From NCBI GenBank assembly GCA_964534905.1, contig CAZHPZ010000039.1, forward strand, positions 1 to 10,994: a stretch of 10,994 nt of DNA, given 5' to 3'. Below the pieces are notes generated by a model. It saw only the letters and a list, made by a program, of their open reading frames with translations, had not been told where the DNA came from and ran no database searches. Source of the DNA: RGIG4608 sp964534905. GTDB lineage: Bacteria > Bacillota > Clostridia > Oscillospirales > CAG-272. The position numbers and the translations under genes are program-made. Positions 1-6,476 of the stretch are shown piece after piece; within the stretch, counting starts at the first letter, position 1, and each line of letters begins with the position of its first letter.

Positions 1-101
1 AGCGTATCAAGCAAATCTTGTGCAATCTGTAAATCTTCTTTTGTTGCGACATCCGACTTTCCGGCAAGAAATAGCGGATCGTGCATTAGTTCTCTCATCA
101 T
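1..101 (-). CDS. def: Peptide deformylase, N-terminal fragment (runs off left edge)
   Basis: The 33 visible codons begin with two adjacent Met codons (101 and 98) and contain MRELMHDPLFLAGKS followed by VATKEDLQIAQDLLDT. I recognise this as the N-terminus of the short Clostridia-type peptide deformylase, the metalloenzyme that removes the formyl group from the initiator methionine of new proteins. The catalytic motifs (GxGLAA-like, EGCLS, HExxH) lie outside the window, so activity cannot be judged. There is no strong Shine-Dalgarno sequence before the start, only a weak GGGAC about a dozen bases upstream, so either Met could be used. It follows the broken GNAT gene by about 130 bases with no terminator between them and may be read from that gene's promoter. 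The family call rests on N-terminal resemblance only. Confidence 0.75.
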   Translation of the reverse strand, partial: MMRELMHDPLFLAGKSDVATKEDLQIAQDLLDT

Positions 102-230
102 ATTATTTCAGTCCCGATTCTTTTTTTATTCTTTTCCAAACATTAGATAAATTAATTTCTATATAATTCCCCTAATTTCTTTGCCGCTTCTGCATACAGC
201 TTCGATAATGTTTGCGGATAAGTAATGCAA

Positions 231-728
231 TTAGATTTCATTCGGATACCGCAAATAGTAATAGTCATTGCCCTCCATAGCATCCGTTTTGCGAAAACCG
301 TGGTTAAGATAAAAGCGTTCCGCACCGATATTATCCTTGTGTACGCCGAGGGCAATAGGACGAGCGCCAAACTCTGCGTAAATCATATCAATGGCTTTTT
401 CCAAAGCATAACCGCAAATACCACGGTTTCGATAACATTTATCTATTACGAATCCCATTAGCCGGTAAAACGGAACGCCTTTCATTTCTTCGGGGTCGGT
501 ATCCCATGCAAACGCTTCTCCCAACAAAATCAATCCGATATATTCATCGTCCTGCTTGATCGCATAGGTGTGTCCTTTGCAATTATGATCAAGTCCATAT
601 TCGGTAAGTTCCATTATCGTATCAACGGTGTCCACAAAGGCTTCGCTTATATCGTCACGCCGTATTTCAGGAGCCTTGGCAAGATTAGACTAATCTAATA
701 TTTCCAAAGTAATTAATTCCGTTTTCAT
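231..728 (-). pseudogene. GNAT family N-acetyltransferase interrupted by an in-frame amber codon
   Basis: The full frame of 165 codons starts at ATG 728, 8 bases after a GGAGG (737-741), and ends in TAA at 231-233. Codon 13 is TAG (690-692). Reading past it gives SNLAKAPEIRRDDISEAFVD and then a complete GNAT fold ending MEGNDYYYLRYPNEI, which resembles known family members from both sides of the stop. GNAT enzymes transfer the acetyl group of acetyl-CoA to an amine; the substrate is unknown here. The acetyl-CoA motif around codons 100-106 reads RNRGICG, with Cys (TGC) where the R/QxxGxG/A pattern expects Gly or Ala. The downstream part could in theory restart at GTG 635, but no ribosome binding site precedes it. 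TAG is a normal stop in this genome (dnaG and the membrane protein end with it), so recoding is unlikely. Most likely a recent pseudogene; a sequencing error is the main alternative. Confidence 0.8.
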
Positions 729-736
729 CTGCCACA

Positions 737-741
737 CCTCC
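737..741 (-). promoter_or_regulatory. Ribosome binding site that fixes the GNAT start
   Basis: On the minus strand GGAGG lies 8 bases before ATG 728. This marks the original start upstream of the amber codon rather than GTG 635, which has no such site. Confidence 0.85.
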
Positions 742-758
742 ATTCGAATTGTATACAC

Positions 759-787
759 AGTATATCACAGTTTAAGATACTTTTCAA
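759..787 (-). promoter_or_regulatory. Sigma-A promoter of the GNAT gene
   Basis: On the minus strand the -35 is TTGAAA (782-787), the spacer is 17 bases and the -10 is TATACT (759-764), preceded by TGA, which is an extended -10. Transcription should start near 752. A perfect 8-base palindrome TGTATACA (750-757) sits over the predicted start site and could be an operator, though it is short enough to be chance. The promoter is intact although the gene it serves is broken. Confidence 0.8.
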
Positions 788-846
788 CCGACTTAAAAAG
801 ATTGTATGCAAAATTTCAAAAATCGTAATGCATTTAGTTAATAGCA

Positions 847-875
847 AAAGATTCCTTGAATATCAAGGAATCTTT
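847..875 (-). terminator. Hairpin ending the dnaG-rpoD-membrane protein run
   Basis: Perfect 13-base inverted repeat (847-859 with 863-875) around a 3-base loop, starting 11 bases after the stop codon of the membrane protein gene. On the minus strand the descending arm ends in TCTTTT and is followed by GCTATT, so the U-tract is short. It separates this transcript from the GNAT promoter. Likely an intrinsic terminator of modest strength. Confidence 0.7.
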
Positions 876-885
876 ACATACATTT

Positions 886-1443
886 CTATTTATCTTCAGT
901 ACTGTCATTATCCAAAAAGGGCTCCGGAGAAGAAGCAGCGCCGGACTCATTCTTGGCGTTTTTTAAGCTCTTGATTTTATTATAAACATAGCTGCCTCCG
1001 CCTATAATACAGAATACAAGTCCCATAGCGAGGTTTCCGAAATACGACAGTGCTATTTCCGGTTCTTCAAGGAAGAGATACGCACATTGAACCGATTCTC
1101 CAAAGGTAAGTGTAAACGCTACTTCACCCGCCTCATACCAGGTTTGATATGCAGTATAAACGTCAAGTGAAAGACAGAGATACCATGCAAGCACCATTAC
1201 AAGAAGTGCTATAACGACCGATATTACAATTCCCTTGATGCTCTCTTTCTTTGAAAAGAGCGAATATCCCTTTATAGCGCAAACTGCGCCAACAAGTCCG
1301 CTTATACTTGCCATAAATCCGATAAGATACAACAAAAACCAAATAAGTCCGCCGACAAGTGCGAAAAGGAAAGCTCCGACAATTCCCGCAAGAACATTTT
1401 CCTCTGTGTTCTCGTCCGAATAGGTCTTAAAGTAATCGTTCAT
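886..1443 (-). CDS. Membrane protein of unknown function, downstream of rpoD
   Basis: I do not recognise a characterised family. The 185-residue protein has a polar N-terminus rich in Asp/Glu (residues 1-16), then four likely membrane segments at about 18-41, 43-62, 70-92 and 133-156. A loop of about 40 residues between the third and fourth holds several acidic and aromatic residues and one Cys (120). The tail from 157 is basic (KIKSLKNAKN) and then disordered and acidic. The start is ATG 1443 with AGGAGG about 6 bases before it. It follows the rpoD stop by 33 bases with no terminator, so it is probably the last gene of that transcript, and a hairpin follows it. Segment one resembles small Gly-rich membrane proteins of unknown function in other Clostridia, by memory only. 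It ends with TAG. Confidence 0.85.
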   Translation of the reverse strand: MNDYFKTYSDENTEENVLAGIVGAFLFALVGGLIWFLLYLIGFMASISGLVGAVCAIKGYSLFSKKESIKGIVISVVIALLVMVLAWYLCLSLDVYTAYQTWYEAGEVAFTLTFGESVQCAYLFLEEPEIALSYFGNLAMGLVFCIIGGGSYVYNKIKSLKNAKNESGAASSPEPFLDNDSTEDK

Positions 1444-1476
1444 AGTATGTCCTCCTATGTATATATATTTTATTTA

Positions 1477-2580
1477 TCAGTCAAGAAATCCCTTAAGATG
1501 TCTTGCACGACTGGGGTGACGAAGCTTACGAAGTGCCTTCGCCTCTATCTGACGGATACGCTCTCTTGTAATGTCGAATTCCTTACCGACTTCCTCAAGA
1601 GTACGTGAGCGTCCGTCATAAAGACCGAATCTGAGCTTGATAACATGCTCCTCACGGGGAGTAAGCGTATGGAGCTCACGCTCGATAACCTCACGCAAAA
1701 TAGTTGCCGATGCGATATCAGAGGGCTGAGGCGCATCATCATCGGGGATAAAGTCTCCGAGGTGGCTATCCTCCTCCTCACCGATGGGAGTTTCAAGCGA
1801 AACGGGATCCTGTGCAATCTTCATTATTTCTCTTACCTTATCTGCAGACATTCCCATTTTTTCGCCTATTTCCTCGGCGGTAGCCTCACGTCCGAGCTCC
1901 TGAAGCATCTGACGGCTGTATCTCGAAACCTTATGGATAGTTTCAACCATATGAACGGGAATTCTTATCGTTCTCGCCTGATCGGCAATGGCACGTGTTA
2001 TAGCCTGTCTTATCCACCATGTAGCATATGTGGAGAACTTAAATCCCTTTTCGTAGTCGAATTTATCGACAGCCTTCATAAGACCGATATTTCCCTCTTG
2101 AATAAGGTCAAGGAAGAACATACCCTTTCCGACATATCTTTTTGCGATGCTTACAACAAGACGAAGGTTAGCTTCAACAAGCTTATTTTTTGCCTCCTCG
2201 TCTCCCTGTGCCATTCTCTCGGCAAGCTCCTTTTCTTCCTCCGCGGAAAGAAGCGGAACACGTCCTATCTCCTTAAGATACATACGAACGGGGTCGTCTA
2301 TCTGAACTCCGCCCTGTTCAAGAAGTTTCTCCATGCTGTCGCTTGTGCTGAGCTTTTCAACCTCACTCTCGATTTCCGAAAGCTCTGCGCTTGAAATATC
2401 TCCGGGGAGCGGGATTCCGTTATCCTCAAGACTTTCGTAAAGCTTATCCAGAGTATCCATATCGAAGTCCATTTCCTCAAGTGCCTCGTCAAGGTCTACC
2501 GAATCAAGTCCGTTCTTCTTGCTTTTTTCAACGATCTCGTCAATATCGAGCTTTTTACTCATTTCTTTTTCTGATTTCAT
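1477..2580 (-). CDS. rpoD: RNA polymerase sigma factor RpoD/SigA (housekeeping sigma-70)
   Basis: This is the primary sigma factor, which directs RNA polymerase to most promoters, including the TTGACA/TATAAT sites in this window. The 367 residues show the whole group 1 layout. An acidic region 1.1 occupies roughly 1-80, and region 1.2 is DPVRMYLKEIG (96-106). Region 2 covers about 134-204, including LDLIQEGNIGLMKAVDKF and the -10-reading helix TYATWWIRQAITRAI (184-198). Region 3 is about 213-290. Region 4 follows, with the -35-reading helix-turn-helix from TLEEVG to KLRHPS (327-356). Length matches the Bacillus protein closely. The start ATG 2580 has AGAAGG 6 bases upstream; the later Met7 has no better site. 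It begins 2 bases after the dnaG stop, the conserved macromolecular-synthesis arrangement, implying translational coupling. It ends with TGA. Confidence 0.98.
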   Translation of the reverse strand: MKSEKEMSKKLDIDEIVEKSKKNGLDSVDLDEALEEMDFDMDTLDKLYESLEDNGIPLPGDISSAELSEIESEVEKLSTSDSMEKLLEQGGVQIDDPVRMYLKEIGRVPLLSAEEEKELAERMAQGDEEAKNKLVEANLRLVVSIAKRYVGKGMFFLDLIQEGNIGLMKAVDKFDYEKGFKFSTYATWWIRQAITRAIADQARTIRIPVHMVETIHKVSRYSRQMLQELGREATAEEIGEKMGMSADKVREIMKIAQDPVSLETPIGEEEDSHLGDFIPDDDAPQPSDIASATILREVIERELHTLTPREEHVIKLRFGLYDGRSRTLEEVGKEFDITRERIRQIEAKALRKLRHPSRARHLKGFLD

Positions 2581-2582
2581 AA

Positions 2583-4373
2583 CTATCCTTCTGATCTATT
2601 TTTTGATTTTTTTATTTTTTCCTGTTTTGCACGAAGTACCGCAAACTTATCTCCGCTGCTCTCGGATGCTCTTCTCACGCTCTCTGCCTTGAGCGCGTCA
2701 ATGGATTTTTCAAGCACCTCTACTCCGTTTTCCGCAAGTGCAAGTCGATTTTGCTTCATTTTTTCTATTCTGCCCATCTCGTCGGCATTAAAATACTGAC
2801 CGAGCATAGCCGGAACGAAGCATTCGTTCTCACTCTGCAATTCCTTTATCGCAGAGAAAACACGCTTTCCGAACGAAGTAACAAAATCAGACTCGGCAAG
2901 AGATATCTTGCCCGCACAAACTCCGCTTCTGTACTCGTCATAAACAAGCAGAAGTCCGAGAATTATTTCTTCAAGCGCATTAGCCTGAACATATTTCACG
3001 GAATCGGGATTTATTCTGTCTCCGATATTTTTAATTGACATTTGGGCTTGTCTGCTCTCTCCGCTCTTTTGCTCTTTTATCCGCTTTTTAAGCGTAAGCT
3101 CCACGTTATTTCTTATCACATCTGCGGGAAGCTTAAGTATTTCGGCAGTCTTTGCTATATATATTTCCCGTTCGACCGCCGAAAAGCTTTCAGCAATGAT
3201 ATCGCAAATTGCACGGGAAGCCTTTATCTTATCCTCGGGAATCTGTATATCATATTGAGAAAGTATTCTCGAAACCTTGAAATCGAATCCCGTCTTGCCC
3301 TCTCCGAGCAATGCACGGAATCTGTCCGCGCCGAATTTTTTAATATACTCATCGGGATCCTTGGCACCGCTAAGCTTGATTATACGGACGTCCATTCCGA
3401 CCTCCGAAAGTATTTTTATCGCTCTGTCGTCCGCCCTCTGACCTGCCTCGTCGGAATCATAAAGAAGCACCACGCTTTTGGTATATTTCGTCATCATTCT
3501 CGCCTGCTCCTGCGTCAATGCGGTTCCGAGCGTTGCCACCGCATTTTCAAAGCCGGCGGCATGAAGAGCGATAACGTCCATATATCCCTCGCAGAGTATA
3601 AGCTGCTCGGAGCAATGGTTCTTGGCAAAATTAAGGGCAAAAAGATTTTTGCTCTTTTTAAATCCGGGTGTGTCCGAGGTGTTCAGATATTTCGGCTTTG
3701 AATCGTCCATAACGCGTCCGCCGAATCCTATTATATTTCCCGTAACATCAATTATAGGGAATATAACTCTGTTTCTGAAATAATCGTAAAGCTTTCCGCT
3801 TTTCTGGCTTTTTCCGCAAAGAAATCCCTCCACAAGCTCGTCATCGGTATATCCGAGGCGCTTCATATGGTTTGTAAGAGCCCACGCATTATTCGGAGCA
3901 TATCCGAGTCCGAATCTTTTTACGGTGGCGGGCGAAAGCTTTCTGGCACCGAGAAAATAATTCAGTGCATCTCCTCCGATATTCTTATCGAAAAGGCTTT
4001 CACGGAAGAATTTTGCCGCCTCAAGATTCATTTCATAAACCCGTTTTTTACTCATTCCCGTGTTTTGAAAAGCATTCTTATCCTGCGGAATCGTAACTCC
4101 CGCTCTTGCAGCTAAAAATTCGACCGCAGACGGATAATCAAGATTTTCCGCCCTCATAACAAACGTTATTGCATCTCCGCCTGCCCCGCAACCGAAGCAA
4201 TAAAAGCTGTTGGTTCGCGTGAATACGGTGAAGGACGGGCTGCGCTCGCTATGGAACGGACACAGACCGTTAAAGCTCGATCCCGCTCTTTTCAGATTGA
4301 CATACGAGCCTATAAGATCGGTAATATCCGTGCGGCTTATTATTTCTTCAATTATTTCTCTCGGAATCAGCAC
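2583..4373 (-). CDS. dnaG: DNA primase DnaG
   Basis: It synthesises the RNA primers that start leading- and lagging-strand DNA synthesis, working with the replicative helicase at the fork. The 596 residues have the expected order. The N-terminal CHC2 zinc finger has ligands Cys38, His41, Cys59 and Cys62. The RNA-polymerase core includes RNRVIFPI (200-207) and KYLNT (228-232). The Toprim domain has catalytic Glu262 in EGYMD (262-266), the DxD pair in YDSDEAG (Asp306, Asp308) and DPDEY (339-343). The less conserved C-terminal helicase-binding region starts after about 440. The start is GTG 4373, chosen because GGGGGAGG lies 6 bases before it and the MLIPREIIEEI-type N-terminus is typical. It ends with TAG, 2 bases before rpoD. 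No residue of the active site is missing. Confidence 0.97.
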   Translation of the reverse strand: MLIPREIIEEIISRTDITDLIGSYVNLKRAGSSFNGLCPFHSERSPSFTVFTRTNSFYCFGCGAGGDAITFVMRAENLDYPSAVEFLAARAGVTIPQDKNAFQNTGMSKKRVYEMNLEAAKFFRESLFDKNIGGDALNYFLGARKLSPATVKRFGLGYAPNNAWALTNHMKRLGYTDDELVEGFLCGKSQKSGKLYDYFRNRVIFPIIDVTGNIIGFGGRVMDDSKPKYLNTSDTPGFKKSKNLFALNFAKNHCSEQLILCEGYMDVIALHAAGFENAVATLGTALTQEQARMMTKYTKSVVLLYDSDEAGQRADDRAIKILSEVGMDVRIIKLSGAKDPDEYIKKFGADRFRALLGEGKTGFDFKVSRILSQYDIQIPEDKIKASRAICDIIAESFSAVEREIYIAKTAEILKLPADVIRNNVELTLKKRIKEQKSGESRQAQMSIKNIGDRINPDSVKYVQANALEEIILGLLLVYDEYRSGVCAGKISLAESDFVTSFGKRVFSAIKELQSENECFVPAMLGQYFNADEMGRIEKMKQNRLALAENGVEVLEKSIDALKAESVRRASESSGDKFAVLRAKQEKIKKSKNRSEG

Positions 4374-4426
4374 GGTATCCCTCCCCCTTTTTTATCAATT
4401 CTTCGCATTCAAATATTAATATACGA

Positions 4427-4466
4427 AAAAAAATTCAAAAATACTTTTTTATTTTTGAATTTTTTT
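4427..4466. repeat. AT-only inverted repeat between yigZ and dnaG
   Basis: A perfect 16-base inverted repeat (4427-4442 with 4451-4466) encloses an 8-base loop. Only one pair is G-C. On the minus strand the A-rich arm, loop and T-rich arm followed by more T resemble a weak intrinsic terminator 31 bases after the yigZ stop, leaving dnaG to start a new transcript or be read through. The whole of 4426-4490 is dominated by A and T runs, so part of the symmetry may come from composition. Confidence 0.5.
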
Positions 4467-4496
4467 GATTTTTTTATTTTTTTGTCAAATAATAAT

Positions 4497-5132
4497 TTAT
4501 TTAGCGTCAAATCTATCGCAAATATGCACGGGCGTGCACCTTCCCGCGCTCATCTCGGATATTTTTCCCGTAAGTTGCGGTGCAAGCTCACGCTTAACCG
4601 CAAAAGTTATCTTCACTGTATCGGAAAAGTCTGTTACGTCGATGATTGCGTCGCTTCTTTCAAGTTCAAGGCTTATCTTTTGATGATCGGAATATGTACA
4701 TACCGCCTCAAATACCGAATATTCCTCAAAAGAGGCAATGCCTGCGTTCTCAAGCGCAAGCCTTGCGGCAATTCCGTATGCATGCACAAGTCCACCCGTA
4801 CCGAGCAAGGTTCCGCCGAAATATCTCGTTACAACAATGCAAGCGTCGTCGACACCCGTCTTTTTTATTACGTCAAGCACAGGTTTTCCCGCAGTTCCCT
4901 GCGGTTCTCCGTCATCCGAATATCGGCAAAGAATGCCGCCTCGCATAACATATCCGAAGACATTATGCGTAGCGTCCTTGTGCTTTTCCTTAATCTCTTT
5001 GATAAACGCAAGTGCGTCCTCCTCACACTCTGTATGGATGCAATATCCTATAAAAACAGATCTCTTTTCCTCAAATCGGGCTTCTCCTCTGCCCTTAACG
5101 GTTATATAAAGCTTTTTTTCGCTATCAGCCAA
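4497..5132 (-). CDS. yigZ: YigZ family protein (IMPACT/UPF0029 superfamily)
   Basis: Conserved protein related to eukaryotic IMPACT; its exact bacterial role is unsettled, with a link to translation regulation suggested by the relative. The N-terminal Impact domain shows the family signatures YSDDGEPQGTAGKPVLDVI and VVTRYFGGTLLGTGGL, roughly residues 70-115 of 211. The C-terminal part (about 135-205) fits the ferredoxin-like DUF1949 domain. The open frame extends to TTG 5156, but GGAGG (5141-5145) would then lie inside the gene. The TTG at 5132, 8 bases after that GGAGG, gives MADSEKKLYI and is the better start. No ATG is available in this stretch, so a TTG start is required. It follows hflX by 30 bases and precedes an AT-rich hairpin and dnaG. 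Confidence 0.92.
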   Translation of the reverse strand: MADSEKKLYITVKGRGEARFEEKRSVFIGYCIHTECEEDALAFIKEIKEKHKDATHNVFGYVMRGGILCRYSDDGEPQGTAGKPVLDVIKKTGVDDACIVVTRYFGGTLLGTGGLVHAYGIAARLALENAGIASFEEYSVFEAVCTYSDHQKISLELERSDAIIDVTDFSDTVKITFAVKRELAPQLTGKISEMSAGRCTPVHICDRFDAK

Positions 5133-5140
5133 AAGACAGC

Positions 5141-5148
5141 CCTCCTTT
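5141..5148 (-). promoter_or_regulatory. Ribosome binding site that selects the TTG start of yigZ
   Basis: AAAGGAGG on the minus strand, with its last base 8 bases before TTG 5132. It excludes the longer reading from TTG 5156, whose start lies upstream of this site. Confidence 0.8.
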
Positions 5149-5162
5149 GATCGCAAATAATA

Positions 5163-6476
5163 TCAATATTCCTCTTTTATGGGAGGCTCGGTATCGTATT
5201 TTCTGAGCATTCCGCGTGTTTTTTCATCGACCGTAGCCACAACGCTCACGCACTCGCTTCCGTATTCTATGCTTTCTATTGTCGCATTTTTATATAGCAC
5301 GGCAAGCGCTCCCTGCTCCGAATTCGGTATATTGAACGTAACTCGACTTTTGCCGTGATGAATAATATCCTCTATCTTTCCGAGCAGATTATCTATACCC
5401 TCTCCGCTTTTTGCGCTTATGGCGCATATTACTCTGTCGGGGTCCTTATTATCGGCAATATATGAGGGCAGTGCGGCACTGACTCCGAGATCGCATTTAT
5501 TATACACATATATTGTAGGCTTTCCCGCCGCTCCGAGCTCCGAGAGCAGACTCTCCGTAACACCGAGCTGCTCCGCCGCCTCATCGTCATGTGCGTCTAC
5601 CACGATAAGAAGTATATCCGCATATACAGCCTCGTCAAGCGTTGATTTAAATGCCTTTACGAGGTGGTGCGGAAGCTTTCTTATAAATCCGACGGTATCG
5701 GTAAGAAGCACCGTTTCTCCGCACGGAAGCTTAAGCTTTCTTGTGGTAGGATCAAGAGTTGCGAAAAGTTTATTTTCCGCAAGTATTCCCGCATCGGTCA
5801 GGGTATTAAGAAGCGTCGATTTACCCGCATTTGTATAGCCGACAATCGCTATCTGCGGTATCTGACTTCTGTCCCTGCTTGCTCTCATCGTCTTTCTCGT
5901 TTTTTCAAGCTCATCAAGCTCGGCAGAGAGCGCTACTATTCTGCGTTTCATATGACGACGGTCGCTTTCGAGCTTTGATTCACCTGGGCCTCTCGTACCT
6001 ATTCCGCCTCCGAGCCTTGAAAGCTCAACTCCCCTTCCCACAAGTCTCGGCGCGGTATATTTAAGCTGAGCAAGCTCTACCTGAAGCTTGCCCTCACCGC
6101 TCGTGGCATGGAGGGCAAATATATCGAGTATGAGCATAGAACGGTCTATAACATTGATATCTCCGCCGAGATCGTCCTCTATATTCTTTATTTGAGACGG
6201 AGAAAGCTCCGCGTCAAAAATAACGAGTTCCACGTCGTTTTTTCTGCAAAGCTCGGCAAGCTCCGCTATTTTTCCGCTTCCGATAACGGTTCTCGGATCA
6301 GGCGTTTCCTTGTTTTGAACAAGTCTCGCTATTTCCTCGCCACCGGCGGTGTCAAGCAGTCTCGCAAGTTCGTCAAGCTCTCGCTCAACCTCATCTGCAC
6401 TACTCTCCCTGGTTACTATTCCGACGAGCACCGCACCGGATATGCGATCCTCGGCTTTTTTTAAATTCATCTGCAT
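5163..6476 (-). CDS. hflX: GTPase HflX
   Basis: HflX is a ribosome-binding GTPase that splits or rescues stalled 70S/100S ribosomes under stress. The 437-residue protein has the family N-terminal domain (about 10-110, with PRTVIGSGK at 61-69). The HflX-specific glycine-rich segment LGGGIGTRGPGESKLESDRR spans about 155-174, followed by a coiled linker (174-205). The G domain has G1 GYTNAGKST (213-221), switch I around ATLDPTTR (239-246), G3 DTVG (260-263), G4 NKCD (326-329) and G5 SAKSG (354-358). A small C-terminal domain ends at IKEEY. The start ATG 6476 has GGAGG 9 bases upstream, inside murI. The two genes overlap by 10 bases, and the murI TGA lies within the second in-frame ATG (as ATGA), which suggests translational coupling. 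It ends with TGA, 30 bases before yigZ. Confidence 0.97.
   Translation of the reverse strand: MQMNLKKAEDRISGAVLVGIVTRESSADEVERELDELARLLDTAGGEEIARLVQNKETPDPRTVIGSGKIAELAELCRKNDVELVIFDAELSPSQIKNIEDDLGGDINVIDRSMLILDIFALHATSGEGKLQVELAQLKYTAPRLVGRGVELSRLGGGIGTRGPGESKLESDRRHMKRRIVALSAELDELEKTRKTMRASRDRSQIPQIAIVGYTNAGKSTLLNTLTDAGILAENKLFATLDPTTRKLKLPCGETVLLTDTVGFIRKLPHHLVKAFKSTLDEAVYADILLIVVDAHDDEAAEQLGVTESLLSELGAAGKPTIYVYNKCDLGVSAALPSYIADNKDPDRVICAISAKSGEGIDNLLGKIEDIIHHGKSRVTFNIPNSEQGALAVLYKNATIESIEYGSECVSVVATVDEKTRGMLRKYDTEPPIKEEY

Noticed and set aside
231..635. A shorter, intact GNAT gene starting at GTG 635
   Set aside because: No ribosome binding site precedes GTG 635, while a strong one plus a consensus promoter serves ATG 728 in the same frame, and the sequence between them is family-like. 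The short form would lack the first beta strand.
690..692. Recoded TAG (pyrrolysine or suppressor)
   Set aside because: TAG is the ordinary terminal codon of dnaG (2583-2585) and of the membrane protein gene (886-888), GNAT enzymes do not need pyrrolysine, and no PYLIS-like context was evident.
1645..2394. Long plus-strand open frame of 249 codons opposite rpoD
   Set aside because: It lies fully antisense to an unmistakable rpoD, has no ribosome binding site I can support, and its translation shows no recognisable domain.
4483..4488. TTGACA as the -35 of a dnaG promoter
   Set aside because: At 16-18 bases downstream there are only A runs, with no -10-like sequence, so it cannot be supported as a promoter.
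4251..5150. Plus-strand open frame of 299 codons opposite dnaG and yigZ
   Set aside because: It crosses two conserved minus-strand genes and an AT-rich gap; its translation is low-complexity and Phe/Ser/Arg-rich, as expected of an antisense shadow.
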